DNA of 41,193 nucleotides. It comes from Endomicrobiellum devescovinae (GTDB lineage: Bacteria; Elusimicrobiota; Endomicrobiia; Endomicrobiales; Endomicrobiaceae). The stretch spans positions 1 through 41,193 of the forward strand of contig JAIRSK010000062.1 of assembly GCA_031255495.1 (NCBI GenBank), read 5' to 3'. Every line of letters begins with the position of its first letter. Within the stretch, counting starts at the first letter, position 1. Below, in pieces: positions 1-8,994 of this stretch. A model generated the notes under the pieces. That model did not search any database. It was not told where the DNA came from and was given only the letters and a program-made list of their open reading frames with translations. The translations under genes were made by a program, and so were the position numbers.

Positions 1-83
1 ATTATCAAAAAAACTGTGCCAACCGTCACAGAAACGGCTATTAAAGTTAATGCAATAACTATTGCCGATTCGCATGATTTCAT
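1..83 (-). CDS. N-terminus of a possible small membrane protein (partial; may instead be part of a small RNA)
   Basis: An ATG at 83 opens a frame that stays open to the window edge, about 27 residues. It starts MKSCES and continues as an almost unbroken hydrophobic stretch rich in Ile, Val, Leu and Ala, like an N-terminal membrane anchor. No Shine-Dalgarno sequence sits at a usable distance: the only purine-rich run (GGGGAGG, about 106-112) lies some 20 bases upstream, inside the promoter spacer. The ATG lies 7 bases after a perfect -10 box, so if it is used the message is probably leaderless. A hairpin plus T-run at 7-31 falls inside the same frame, so an untranslated RNA of about 80 bases is a real alternative. 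I do not recognise the protein. Confidence 0.35.
   Translation of the reverse strand, partial: MKSCESAIVIALTLIAVSVTVGTVFLI
7..31 (-). terminator. Possible intrinsic terminator close to the left-edge promoter
   Basis: On the minus strand CTGTG (31-27) can pair with CACAG (18-14) around an 8-base loop and is followed directly by seven T (13-7). The stem is only 5 bp, so it is weak. It would end a transcript of about 80 bases begun at the consensus promoter. It also lies inside a plausible reading frame, so it may be chance. Confidence 0.3.
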
Positions 84-90
84 GGAGAAG

Positions 91-119
91 ATTATAACAT
101 AAACCTCCCCTTATGTCAA
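91..119 (-). promoter_or_regulatory. Perfect consensus sigma70-type promoter
   Basis: Reading the minus strand, TTGACA (119-114) is followed by exactly 17 bases and then TATAAT (96-91), matching both consensus hexamers at all 12 positions. The uvrB stop codon TGA (118-116) is embedded in the -35 box. Predicted initiation is near 84-83, at or next to the ATG of the leftward frame. Confidence 0.75.
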
Positions 120-2155
120 TTTTTCTTACTTCTTTTTTTCTTTCCCAATGACGAGGTGCCTACTTTCATATTTTTTAATTCAAGCATTTTATCCCTTAGG
201 ACTGCAGCTGTTTCAAAATCCAGATTTTCAGCCACATCTTTCATTTGTGCTTCCAATTCTCTGATTATACTGTCAATATTTTTAGGCGTAACAGCATAAT
301 CGTATCTTTCTTCTTCAATAATTTGCGATATAGACTTCTGCCTTGATAAATTTTGAAATTCGTCAAGCTCGTGAACAGCTTTTATTATTGTCTTTGGCTG
401 AATACCATTTTTTTTGTTGTATTCAATCTGTTTTTTTCTACGACGTTCCATCTCATTTAAAGCTCTCTGCATTGAACCTGTCATGTTATCTGCATAAAAA
501 ATAACACGACCGTCTATATTTCTTGCAGCTCTGCCGCAAATCTGTATAAGAGTAGGCTCAGAGCGCAAAAAACCTTCTTTGTCAGCATCCAAAACAGCTA
601 CCAACGACACTTCGGGCAAATCTAACCCTTCCCTTAAAAGATTTATTCCCACTAACACATCAAATTTGCCCAAGCGAAGATCTTTGAGGATTTCTATTCT
701 CTCCAATGTTTCTATTTCTGAATGCAAATATTCAACTTTAAATCCTTTTTCTTTAAGGTAAAAGGCTAAATCCTCAGCAGTTTTTTTTGTAAGAGTAGTA
801 ATCAAAGTTCTTTGTTTTTTATCAGCCGTTTTTTTGATTTCAATCATTAAATCTTGTATTTGTCCCTCAATAGGACGAATGACAACTTCAGGATCCACAA
901 GACCTGTCGGACGGATAATCAAGTCAACTATATTCTTTTTACTTCTTTCAAGCTCGTAAGCTCCAGGTGTTGCAGATACCATCATAATCTTTTTTATAAG
1001 CCCTTCAAACTCATTGAATCTTAACGGTCTATTATCCAGCGCAGACGGAAGTCTAAACCCAAAATCTATAAGAGTCTGTTTTCTACTTCTATCGCCTTCA
1101 TACATCCCCCTAATCTGAGGTAGAGATATGTGCGACTCATCGGCTATTATTAAAAAATCGTTATTATCTTGTAAAAAATAATCTATAAGAGTAGTTGGTC
1201 TTGCTCCCTCAGGATTTCCAGCCAAATGTCTTGAATAATTTTCAACGCCATTACAAGAACCTGTTTCCCTCAACATTTCCATATCATACTTTGTTCTCTG
1301 CTCAAGCCTTTGAGCTTCTAAGAGCTTATTCTGAGACTTTAGAACCTTAAGACGCTCCACCAGTTCAATCTGTATATTTTTTAAGGCTCTTTCAATCTTT
1401 TTTCTATCTGTAACAAATAACTTTGCAGGATATATGTAAGCCCTATCTTTTTTGTTTATTATCTCGCCTGTAAGAGGATTAAACTCTTTTATGATTTCTA
1501 TTTCGTCTCCATAAAATTCAATCCTTATAGCAGTCTCAAGATAAGCTGGAAAAATTTCAACTGTATCTCCTTTAACTCTAAAACGACCTCTTATAAATTC
1601 AACCTCATTTCTTTCATAATAGCTTGCCACAAGCTCAGATAATAGGCTCTTCATTGATTTCTTTTTACCTGAAATAATTTCAATGCACCTATTTTGATAA
1701 TCTTTAGGTGAGCCAAGATTGTATATGCATGAAACAGATGCCACTACAATAACGTCTTTTCTTTCCAATAGAGACGTTGTGGCTTTAAGTCTAAGTCTGT
1801 CTATGTGATCGTTTATAGAAGCGTCTTTTTCTATGTATGTATCACTTGATGGAATATACGCTTCAGGTTGATAGTAATCATAATAAGATATGAAATATCC
1901 AATTGCATTATTTGGAAAAAAAGATTTAAACTCAGCATAAGTTTGAGCCGCTAAAATTTTATTTGGGGAGATTATAATAGTAGGCTTTTGAAGTTTTTCT
2001 ATTACGTTTGCCATAACAAAAGTTTTACCTGAACCAGTAACGCCAAGCAAAACCTGCGAATCTTTACCTTTAAGATAATTATGATAAAGTTCGTCAATTG
2101 CATGAGGCTGATCGCCTGATGGTTTGAAGTTTGATACTAATTTAAATTTTTCCAT
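116..2155 (-). CDS. uvrB: Excinuclease ABC subunit B (UvrB)
   Basis: UvrB is the damage-verification helicase of nucleotide excision repair; it receives DNA from UvrA and recruits UvrC for incision. The protein has 679 residues, normal for the family. Visible landmarks are the Walker A motif GVTGSGKT (38-45), the aromatic beta-hairpin YYDYYQPEAY (91-100) that inserts between DNA strands, a DESH motif II near residue 340, the helicase C-domain with QICGRAARN, and a C-terminal UVR domain (about 635-670) that binds UvrC. It starts with ATG and has only a weak ribosome site. It follows surE after about 115 bases. No LexA-type operator is obvious upstream. Confidence 0.97.
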   Translation of the reverse strand: MEKFKLVSNFKPSGDQPHAIDELYHNYLKGKDSQVLLGVTGSGKTFVMANVIEKLQKPTIIISPNKILAAQTYAEFKSFFPNNAIGYFISYYDYYQPEAYIPSSDTYIEKDASINDHIDRLRLKATTSLLERKDVIVVASVSCIYNLGSPKDYQNRCIEIISGKKKSMKSLLSELVASYYERNEVEFIRGRFRVKGDTVEIFPAYLETAIRIEFYGDEIEIIKEFNPLTGEIINKKDRAYIYPAKLFVTDRKKIERALKNIQIELVERLKVLKSQNKLLEAQRLEQRTKYDMEMLRETGSCNGVENYSRHLAGNPEGARPTTLIDYFLQDNNDFLIIADESHISLPQIRGMYEGDRSRKQTLIDFGFRLPSALDNRPLRFNEFEGLIKKIMMVSATPGAYELERSKKNIVDLIIRPTGLVDPEVVIRPIEGQIQDLMIEIKKTADKKQRTLITTLTKKTAEDLAFYLKEKGFKVEYLHSEIETLERIEILKDLRLGKFDVLVGINLLREGLDLPEVSLVAVLDADKEGFLRSEPTLIQICGRAARNIDGRVIFYADNMTGSMQRALNEMERRRKKQIEYNKKNGIQPKTIIKAVHELDEFQNLSRQKSISQIIEEERYDYAVTPKNIDSIIRELEAQMKDVAENLDFETAAVLRDKMLELKNMKVGTSSLGKKKRSKKN

Positions 2156-2219
2156 TTTTTTGTTTTGTCTTCTGCAATTCTGTATTGTGCATATCCACTC
2201 ATTTACTTCTTGTGTAAAC

Positions 2220-2263
2220 TTCGCAATCGCACGCCTCGCAGAATTCGCAAAATATTGCGCAAT
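2220..2263. repeat. Cluster of TTCGCAA motifs and a 10-bp palindrome between surE and uvrB
   Basis: The 115-base surE-uvrB gap holds a GC-richer patch with TTCGCAA at 2220-2226 and again at 2244-2250, further CGCA motifs between them, and the perfect palindrome ATTGCGCAAT at 2254-2263. There is no T-run, so it does not look like an intrinsic terminator. It may be a regulatory site for uvrB or a chance cluster. Confidence 0.3.
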
Positions 2264-2270
2264 TAACTTA

Positions 2271-3011
2271 CTAGCCTAATTTAATTTTTTGTACCCTTTT
2301 TATCATAGAAAAATTTGTCTGATCTATTTGCAAAGGAGTTACGGAAATATATCCTTTATCTATCATATCCACATCGCTCCATTTATTCTTCTTGCCTGAA
2401 ATATACCTACCAGAAAGTTTGTATGAAAAATTACCTTTTGCTTCAATAACAGTCTCAACATTTTCATTATAATCGCTTATTCCTAGAGGAACAACTTTTA
2501 TACCTTTATAATTCTTGGGGATATTTATGTTCAAACAAACGTCTTTAAAAAACTTTTTCTTCTTTAATATTTTTTCAGCTATCTCTCTTGCAGCTTGCGC
2601 AGAGTGATCGTAGTCTTTTGCATACATTTCTGCAGCTGAAACAGCTATTGATGGAATTCCTTTCATAGCTCCTTCTCTTGCAGCTCCTACTGTACCAGAA
2701 TATATTACGTCTTGCCCTAAGTTTGGACATGTGTTAATACCAGAAACAACTAAATCTATTTTATTTTTGAAAAGGAAGTATAATCCATATTTTACACAGT
2801 CAGCAGGAGTGCCGCCTTTGACTATATAAAAATCTTTTTCTATTTTTTCTACTTTTTTGTATTTGGCGAGAGATATGCCATGCCCTGTTCCAGACATTTG
2901 ATTTTTTGGAACAATAACATAAACTTTAGCTATTTTGGAAAGCTCTCTTATAAGCGGGCGTAGACCCGGACCTTTCATTCCGTCGTCATTTGAAATCAGG
3001 ATTTTATACAT
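2271..3011 (-). CDS. surE: 5'/3'-nucleotidase SurE
   Basis: SurE is a metal-dependent phosphatase that hydrolyses nucleoside 5'- and 3'-monophosphates. The protein has 246 residues, typical for the family. The N-terminus ILISNDDG carries the paired aspartates that bind the divalent metal. The motif SGTGHGISLA and the segment SGINTCPNLGQDVIYSGTVG are family hallmarks, the latter holding the metal-binding Asn. The start overlaps the end of murG by 16 bases, indicating translational coupling. SurE is thus the last gene of the cell-wall operon here, a position usually held by murC or fts genes. Confidence 0.96.
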   Translation of the reverse strand: MYKILISNDDGMKGPGLRPLIRELSKIAKVYVIVPKNQMSGTGHGISLAKYKKVEKIEKDFYIVKGGTPADCVKYGLYFLFKNKIDLVVSGINTCPNLGQDVIYSGTVGAAREGAMKGIPSIAVSAAEMYAKDYDHSAQAAREIAEKILKKKKFFKDVCLNINIPKNYKGIKVVPLGISDYNENVETVIEAKGNFSYKLSGRYISGKKNKWSDVDMIDKGYISVTPLQIDQTNFSMIKRVQKIKLG

Positions 3012-4078
3012 TTAGTTATTTCCTCATATATTATTTCTTGCGGCTGTTTAACAATATTTTTTACTGCAGCTTTTTTTGCATTTATCTTAAGAATTTCAAC
3101 AGCTTCCAATAGATTTTTTTCTGTAAAATCTTTTTCTTCAATTACTTTTACTTTTCCTTTTTCTTCAATTTCTTTAGCATTCCAATATTGATGGTTGTCT
3201 GTCGCATACGGATATGGAATTAAAATGGCAGTCTTTCCTAAAGCCTTAAGCTCAAAAACAGTTCCAGCACCTGAGCGCGATATAACCATATCGCATGCGG
3301 CATAAGCATATGCTATATTATGCATGTAGTTAAATATTCTGTAATTCGTGCGCACTCCGACAATATCTTGTATCCTTGCAAAATCTTTTGCTCCAGTTAT
3401 ATGAATCACTTGCATTTCCTTGCTTGAAATAAAACGTAAAAGGGCTTTACACGTAACTTCGTTCAATTTTACTGCTCCCAAACTGCCACCGAAAATTAAA
3501 ACCGTAAAAATATTGTCATTTAAACTAAGCATTTTTAAAGCATCATTCTTTGATACACTAAGAATATCTTTCCGAACAGGGTAACCAGAAACAACAAGAT
3601 TTTTATTTTTAAAATATTTTGTAGAAAAACTAAAACTTACAAAAGTCTCATCTGCTATTTTATTTAGAAGTATATTAGCTTTTCCCGGAATTGTATTCTG
3701 CTCGTGTATAAAAATTTTCTTTCCTAAAGTTTTAGCGGCAAATAATACAGGAACAGCAAGATACCCGCCTGTTCCGATAACAGCTGCGGGGTTTATATAA
3801 AGAATCTGCTTTAAAGCTTTTAAAAAAGAAACTTTTAATTTAGCTAAAAATACTATAAATGAAAATGAAAATTTTCTAGGCATTCCAACCATATTAAAAG
3901 CCACATATTGGAAACCACTATTGTTTAAAATTTCAAGAGAAGCAGAATTATTATTTATAAAAAAAACAGGATTACAACCTTTGCTTTGAAACTCTCTAGC
4001 CAAAGCTATGCCCGGGTATATATGACCGCCTGTTCCGCTTACTGCAATGATAATATTTTTATTTTTATCTTTTTTCAT
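2996..4078 (-). CDS. murG: UDP-GlcNAc:lipid-linked MurNAc-pentapeptide transferase MurG
   Basis: MurG adds GlcNAc to lipid I to make lipid II on the inner face of the cytoplasmic membrane. The protein has 360 residues, the usual size, with a GT-B fold. The N-terminal glycine-rich loop GTGGHIYPG (about 15-23), the segment HEQNTIPGKAN, and the C-terminal SRSGAGTVFEL plus PYPYATDNHQYWNA regions for the donor nucleotide are all present. Its ATG shares one base with the ftsW stop (TAATG), and its own 3' end overlaps surE, so it is translated from the polycistronic dcw message. Confidence 0.97.
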   Translation of the reverse strand: MKKDKNKNIIIAVSGTGGHIYPGIALAREFQSKGCNPVFFINNNSASLEILNNSGFQYVAFNMVGMPRKFSFSFIVFLAKLKVSFLKALKQILYINPAAVIGTGGYLAVPVLFAAKTLGKKIFIHEQNTIPGKANILLNKIADETFVSFSFSTKYFKNKNLVVSGYPVRKDILSVSKNDALKMLSLNDNIFTVLIFGGSLGAVKLNEVTCKALLRFISSKEMQVIHITGAKDFARIQDIVGVRTNYRIFNYMHNIAYAYAACDMVISRSGAGTVFELKALGKTAILIPYPYATDNHQYWNAKEIEEKGKVKVIEEKDFTEKNLLEAVEILKINAKKAAVKNIVKQPQEIIYEEITKCIKS

Positions 4079-5181
4079 TACATTTCTCTTTTACTGTACT
4101 GCGATAAATTTATCAATATTCCAGCTGCCGCCATACTTATAGCAAGAGATGTTCCTCCAAAAGATATAAAAGGAAGAGGAAGTCCCTTTGCTGGAAATAT
4201 CCCAGTGGCAACGGATAAATTTATAACTGCTTGAAAAACAATGACAAACGTTATTCCTAAACACAAATATTCAGAAAAAACATCAGGCATACACTTACTC
4301 ATCTTTATCCCTTTTAAAAATAGATAGATAAAAAAAGCAATAACAGCGCAAGCTCCTAAAAACCCCAACTCTTCCCCAATAATAGGAAAAATAAAATCGG
4401 TGTGGGCTTCTGGCAAATACATAAGTTTCATCTCGCTTTTACCTAGTCCTCTGCCAAAAAAACCACCAGCGCCTAAAGCATTTAAAGACTGTTTTACCTG
4501 ATATGAAGCAGCATCAATATTTATAAAAGACGCTAAATAATCGTGGAACCTTGCAAGCCTGTACGGTTTCCTTATTATTTCTTCAGTAACTAGCAATGCG
4601 CCAATCGTACCGCTAACGAGCACAACCTTCATTGGCAACCCTGCGCAAAAAAGCATAGCAAAACATACCGCAGCTATCAGAATAGGTGTTCCCAAGTCAG
4701 GCTCCAATGCAATAGGAAATAACATAAAAAGAATTATAGCTGATGGAGCTATAAGACCTTTTAATTCCTCAATCATGTTTTTCTTTCTTGATATAAAGTC
4801 AGCAATTATTATAACTATTGCTATTTTTGCAAATTCAGAGGGTTGAATAGTGAAGAAGCCAGAATTTAGCCATCGTTTTGCTCCAAGCCTTGATACTCCA
4901 AAAAATAACACAGCTACAACAAAAATCCAAGAAATAATATAAATTACTTTTGCATATTTTTTATAAAATTTATAATTGATTATAAAAGCTGTTGTAAACA
5001 TTGCGCCGAAACCTACTAAAAGCCACAATATTTGCTTAAAAAAAAATTTGTACGGGCTAGACCATCTGAGATATGCGCTAATAAAGCTAGAAGAGAAAAC
5101 CATGACCGTTCCAAAAATGACGCACAAACATATCAAGACTATAAGCGTAGTGTCTGATTTTCTAAAATCTATTTTAAACAT
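4078..5181 (-). CDS. ftsW: SEDS-family peptidoglycan glycosyltransferase FtsW
   Basis: SEDS proteins polymerise lipid II together with a class B penicillin-binding protein; FtsW works with FtsI at the division septum. The protein has 367 residues, is highly hydrophobic with about ten membrane segments, and has the family motifs GAKRWLNSGFFTIQPSEFAK (about 105-124), PDLGTP, and FGRGLGKSEMKLMYLPEAHTDF before the C-terminal PFISFGGTS. RodA is the close paralogue. I prefer FtsW because of the position between murD and murG and the presence of ftsI in the same cluster. Confidence 0.93.
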   Translation of the reverse strand: MFKIDFRKSDTTLIVLICLCVIFGTVMVFSSSFISAYLRWSSPYKFFFKQILWLLVGFGAMFTTAFIINYKFYKKYAKVIYIISWIFVVAVLFFGVSRLGAKRWLNSGFFTIQPSEFAKIAIVIIIADFISRKKNMIEELKGLIAPSAIILFMLFPIALEPDLGTPILIAAVCFAMLFCAGLPMKVVLVSGTIGALLVTEEIIRKPYRLARFHDYLASFINIDAASYQVKQSLNALGAGGFFGRGLGKSEMKLMYLPEAHTDFIFPIIGEELGFLGACAVIAFFIYLFLKGIKMSKCMPDVFSEYLCLGITFVIVFQAVINLSVATGIFPAKGLPLPFISFGGTSLAISMAAAGILINLSQYSKREM

Positions 5182-5189
5182 ATCCTCAC

Positions 5190-6503
5190 CTATAACTTGC
5201 GTACAAGTTGTTTAAAAATGTTTCCACGTTCTTCAAAATTTTTAAATTGATCAAAAGAAGCGCATGCTGGAGAGAGCAATACCGTATCGCATGGTGTAGA
5301 AATTTTATAAATCTGTTTAACAGCATTTTTTATATTACCACAATCGTAAAAATTAGTAGTCCCGTTTAAGTCTTTCCTTATTTTATTAGAAGCTTCACCT
5401 ATAAGAAAAATCGCTTTGACTTTATCTTTTACAAGATTCCTTAAAGGCAAATATGGAAAACCTTTGTCTCGCCCACCCATGATAATCAAAACATTTTTAT
5501 CAAAAGATTCCAAAGCAACTCTTGTTGAATCTATATTTGTTGATTTTGAATCGTTATAGTAATCTGTGCCGTTTACAGTTTTAACAAACTCTATTCTGTG
5601 TTCAACTCCTCTATATCTTGAAATAACTTTTTCTATATCTTTTGGATTTACACCAGCAACATATGCTGCGGCTGTTGCTGCCAAAATATTTTCTATGTTG
5701 TGGCTACCTACTATATTGATTTTAGGCTCTATTTCAAAATGTTTTTTGCCGACTTTTATTACTATTTTACCGTTGTTATAAAAGATGCCTTTATTTAACG
5801 CTTTCTTGCTGAAATAAATTAAATTCGTTTTGACTTTTGAGCTTATCCTTCTGCATAATTTGTCATCATAATTTAATATTGCAAAATCTCCGCGCCTTTG
5901 GTTTATAAACACATTCTGTTTCGCTTTTATATAAGCATTCATAGTTTTATGATGCTCAATGTGGTCTGGAGTGATATTTAATAAAACTGAAATATTAGGT
6001 CTAAAATCCGGCGTATCTTCAAGTTGATAACTTGAAAGCTCCATTGTAATATAGGTGCCTTTGCCAGTTTTTAAAGCTTTATCTGACAAAGGCATGCCTA
6101 TATTACCAACAACTATAGATTCTTTATAAACCGATTTTATTATTTTAGATGTTAAATCTGTAGTTGTAGTTTTGCCATTAGTTCCTGTTATGGCAATAAT
6201 TTTTTTATATTTTGAGTTTTCTAGAGAAAAAGCAAGTTCGCTTATGACAATAATTTTCTTTTTAATAGCTTTTTTTAGTATAGGAATATCAGAATGGATC
6301 CCAGGACTCTTTACGATAATATCAGAATCTAAAATTTTGTCGGAATGTTTGCCAAATTCCGTATTAACTTTTTTATTTAATTCCTTTATCTTTCTTTTTC
6401 TTCCTGAGTCGCTGGCAAACACATTATAGCCCAACTTTACCGCAAGATTTGCCGCTGCAACGCCACTTTTGCCAAGCCCTAAAACGCCTAAATTTTTACA
6501 CAT
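5190..6503 (-). CDS. murD: UDP-N-acetylmuramoyl-L-alanine--D-glutamate ligase MurD
   Basis: MurD adds D-Glu to UDP-MurNAc-L-Ala in the cytoplasm. The protein has 437 residues with the three Mur-ligase domains: an N-terminal Rossmann-like domain beginning LGLGKSGVAAA, a central ATPase with the P-loop TGTNGKTTTT (about 105-114) and the HIEHH region, and a C-terminal domain with YNDSKSTN and MGGRDKG. The start lies 3 bases after the mraY stop and the stop 8 bases before ftsW, consistent with one operon. Confidence 0.97.
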   Translation of the reverse strand: MCKNLGVLGLGKSGVAAANLAVKLGYNVFASDSGRKRKIKELNKKVNTEFGKHSDKILDSDIIVKSPGIHSDIPILKKAIKKKIIVISELAFSLENSKYKKIIAITGTNGKTTTTDLTSKIIKSVYKESIVVGNIGMPLSDKALKTGKGTYITMELSSYQLEDTPDFRPNISVLLNITPDHIEHHKTMNAYIKAKQNVFINQRRGDFAILNYDDKLCRRISSKVKTNLIYFSKKALNKGIFYNNGKIVIKVGKKHFEIEPKINIVGSHNIENILAATAAAYVAGVNPKDIEKVISRYRGVEHRIEFVKTVNGTDYYNDSKSTNIDSTRVALESFDKNVLIIMGGRDKGFPYLPLRNLVKDKVKAIFLIGEASNKIRKDLNGTTNFYDCGNIKNAVKQIYKISTPCDTVLLSPACASFDQFKNFEERGNIFKQLVRKL

Positions 6504-6506
6504 GAC

Positions 6507-7592
6507 TCACCTCAATTTAAGCGACGCAAAAGATAATATTGCAAGAATTATTCCTATTATCCAAAATCTTATTGTAACTTTAGTTTCAGATAGTCCAAGC
6601 ATTTCAAAATGGTGGTGCAAAGGCGCCATTTTAAAAATCCTCTTTTTAGTCCTTTTATAATGCGATACTTGAATAATGACCGATAGAGCTTCAGCAACAA
6701 AAACGCCGCCAAGTAAAACAAGAATAATTTCTTGTTTTATAAATACTGATGATATACCTAAAATACCACCTAAAAATAAACTTCCAGTATCTCCCATAAA
6801 AATCTGAGCAGGGTGGGCGTTGTACCAAAGAAATCCCAGTCCAGCTCCAATAACGGCACACAAAAATACTGAAATTTCACCAGCTCCAGATACGTTAATA
6901 ATTTTTAAATAATCAGCTATTTTCGCATGTCCTGCAAAATAGGCAAAAAGAGCTAAAGTAAAAGCTACTATAACTATATTTCCTATGGCAAGCCCATCAA
7001 GTCCGTCTGTCAAATTTACAGCATTAGAGCTGCCTACAACAATAACCATAACAAGAACCATGTATAAGAAAGAAAAATTTATAAAAAAACTTTTAACATA
7101 TGGAATATTTACCAAAGTTGTAAACTCTGGATTTTGAGGAAAGAAACTTAAATACGCTGCAAGTACCGCCGCAAAAAGAGTCTGTCCTAAAAGTTTCTCT
7201 CTGGCAGAAAGACCTTTTGTATTTTTTCTTTTTAATTTTAAAAAGTCGTCGCAAAAACCTAAAAAACCAAACCAAATAGATCCTATTAAAAGCCAAATAA
7301 TAAACCGATTGTCTAACCTTGCCCACAAAAGAACAGATATTACAACAGATAATAATATTATAAGACCACCCATTGTGGGTGTTCCTTTTTTGAATAAATG
7401 AGTTGAGGGACCATCAGCCCTTACCACTTGTTTGATTTTAAACTTTGCCAATTCTCTTATTATATAAGGACCGACTATAAAACAAATCAAAATACTCGTC
7501 AAAACAGCGCCGCCAGCCCTGAAGGTAATATATTGAAAAATATTGAAAGGCGTAAATATGTGGCTAAAACTGTACAGAATATGATATAACAC
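6507..7592 (-). CDS. mraY: Phospho-MurNAc-pentapeptide transferase MraY
   Basis: MraY transfers phospho-MurNAc-pentapeptide to undecaprenyl phosphate, giving lipid I in the membrane. The protein has 361 residues with about ten membrane segments. Signature motifs are visible: GTPTMGG in the first cytoplasmic region, the acidic pair in FCDDFLK, NLTDGLDGLA with its catalytic aspartate, and the C-terminal histidine cluster APLHHHFE. It sits between murF (7-base gap) and murD (3-base gap). Confidence 0.97.
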   Translation of the reverse strand: MLYHILYSFSHIFTPFNIFQYITFRAGGAVLTSILICFIVGPYIIRELAKFKIKQVVRADGPSTHLFKKGTPTMGGLIILLSVVISVLLWARLDNRFIIWLLIGSIWFGFLGFCDDFLKLKRKNTKGLSAREKLLGQTLFAAVLAAYLSFFPQNPEFTTLVNIPYVKSFFINFSFLYMVLVMVIVVGSSNAVNLTDGLDGLAIGNIVIVAFTLALFAYFAGHAKIADYLKIINVSGAGEISVFLCAVIGAGLGFLWYNAHPAQIFMGDTGSLFLGGILGISSVFIKQEIILVLLGGVFVAEALSVIIQVSHYKRTKKRIFKMAPLHHHFEMLGLSETKVTIRFWIIGIILAILSFASLKLR

Positions 7593-7599
7593 TTTGATT

Positions 7600-8994
7600 C
7601 TACCTCTCTAAAAAATCATAAAATCTCGTAAAAATTTCCTCTAATTTCATTCCCCTAGAACCCTTAAACAAAAATACAGAATTTTCATCAATATCAATAT
7701 TTTTAAGATTGTTCAAAAGTTCATCCGAGCTTTTAGAATAAAAAACATTTTTCTTATCGCCAAGACCAATTTTAGTATTAAAAATAACATCCCCAAAAAG
7801 ATTAACGGAATTTATCTTTTTATTTCCAATAAATTTTCCAAGCTCAAAATGATATTCGCCGCTTTTATCGCCAAGCTCAAGCATATCCGCCAAAACCAAA
7901 TTTACCTTTTTATCTGGATAACTCTGCAATACTGCATCTATGGAAATTCTCATTGAAGAAGGGTTTGCATTATAAGCGTCATTTATCAATATTCCACCAT
8001 TTTTAACATAAACAGTCTCCATACGCATTTTAGGAGGACTAAACGATTCTATACCTGCTTTTATATCTTTTAAAGATAGTCCTAATCCCAGTGCGCATGC
8101 AGCAGCAGACAAAGCATTATAGACGTTGAATTTTCCGCGTGCAGGCATAAAAACTTCTAAAGATTCTTTATTGAAACAAATATTAAAAACTGTTTGATCG
8201 GGGAACAACTTTATATTTTCAGCGGTTACGTCGGCTTGGCAATCCAAACCAAAAGTAATAATTTTGCGCGCACCGACATTTGTTATAGTTCTTAAAAATT
8301 TATCATCGTTATTTATAATTAAGCAACCGTTTTCTTTTACTTTTTCAAACAAAACTTTCTTTTCTTTAAAAACGCCCTCTGGAGAAACAAAAGTCTCCAA
8401 GTGCGAAAAACCTATATTTGTAATTACCGCTACATCTGGCATTAAAATATCCGATAGGATTTCAATTTCGCCATAAAGCGAAGTGCCAGTTTCAAAAACA
8501 GCATATTGATATTGAGACGTTAAATTAAATATTGAAAGAGGAAGCCCTATCCTGTTATTAAAATTCCCTTTATTTGAAAGTGTTTTTCCTTTATGATTTA
8601 AAATTGAAAACAAGATTTCTTTTGTCGTAGTTTTTCCGTTTGACCCTGTAATACCAACTACACTTACATTCTTAAATTTTCTTCTATAATATTTTGCAAA
8701 TTTTCCAAGAGCAGCAATAGTATTATCAGTTTTAACCATTGCCGGAAACTTTGAAAAAGGAGTAAAAGGCTTTAACTTTTTGTTTGAATAAACTATGACA
8801 GAAGCTCCTTTCTCAACAGCTTCTTTTATAAAATCATGTCCGTCATAACGCTCACCTTTTATCGCAAAATATGCTTCTCCTTTGCGTATAGTTCTTGAAT
8901 CAATGGAAATGCCCTCTACTAAAAGATTAGGATCCCCTATTATAAATTCGCCGTCTATGGCTTGTATTAAATCTCTAATCTGAAAAATTTCCAT
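7600..8994 (-). CDS. murF: UDP-N-acetylmuramoyl-tripeptide--D-alanyl-D-alanine ligase MurF
   Basis: MurF adds the D-Ala-D-Ala dipeptide to the UDP-MurNAc tripeptide. The protein has 464 residues with an N-terminal UDP-binding domain (SIDSRTIRKGEAYFAIKGE), an ATPase P-loop TGSNGKTTTKE (about 115-125) and the C-terminal region INDAYNANPSSM typical of MurF. The start codon shares one base with the murE stop (TAATG), so the two are translationally coupled. Confidence 0.97.
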   Translation of the reverse strand: MEIFQIRDLIQAIDGEFIIGDPNLLVEGISIDSRTIRKGEAYFAIKGERYDGHDFIKEAVEKGASVIVYSNKKLKPFTPFSKFPAMVKTDNTIAALGKFAKYYRRKFKNVSVVGITGSNGKTTTKEILFSILNHKGKTLSNKGNFNNRIGLPLSIFNLTSQYQYAVFETGTSLYGEIEILSDILMPDVAVITNIGFSHLETFVSPEGVFKEKKVLFEKVKENGCLIINNDDKFLRTITNVGARKIITFGLDCQADVTAENIKLFPDQTVFNICFNKESLEVFMPARGKFNVYNALSAAACALGLGLSLKDIKAGIESFSPPKMRMETVYVKNGGILINDAYNANPSSMRISIDAVLQSYPDKKVNLVLADMLELGDKSGEYHFELGKFIGNKKINSVNLFGDVIFNTKIGLGDKKNVFYSKSSDELLNNLKNIDIDENSVFLFKGSRGMKLEEIFTRFYDFLER

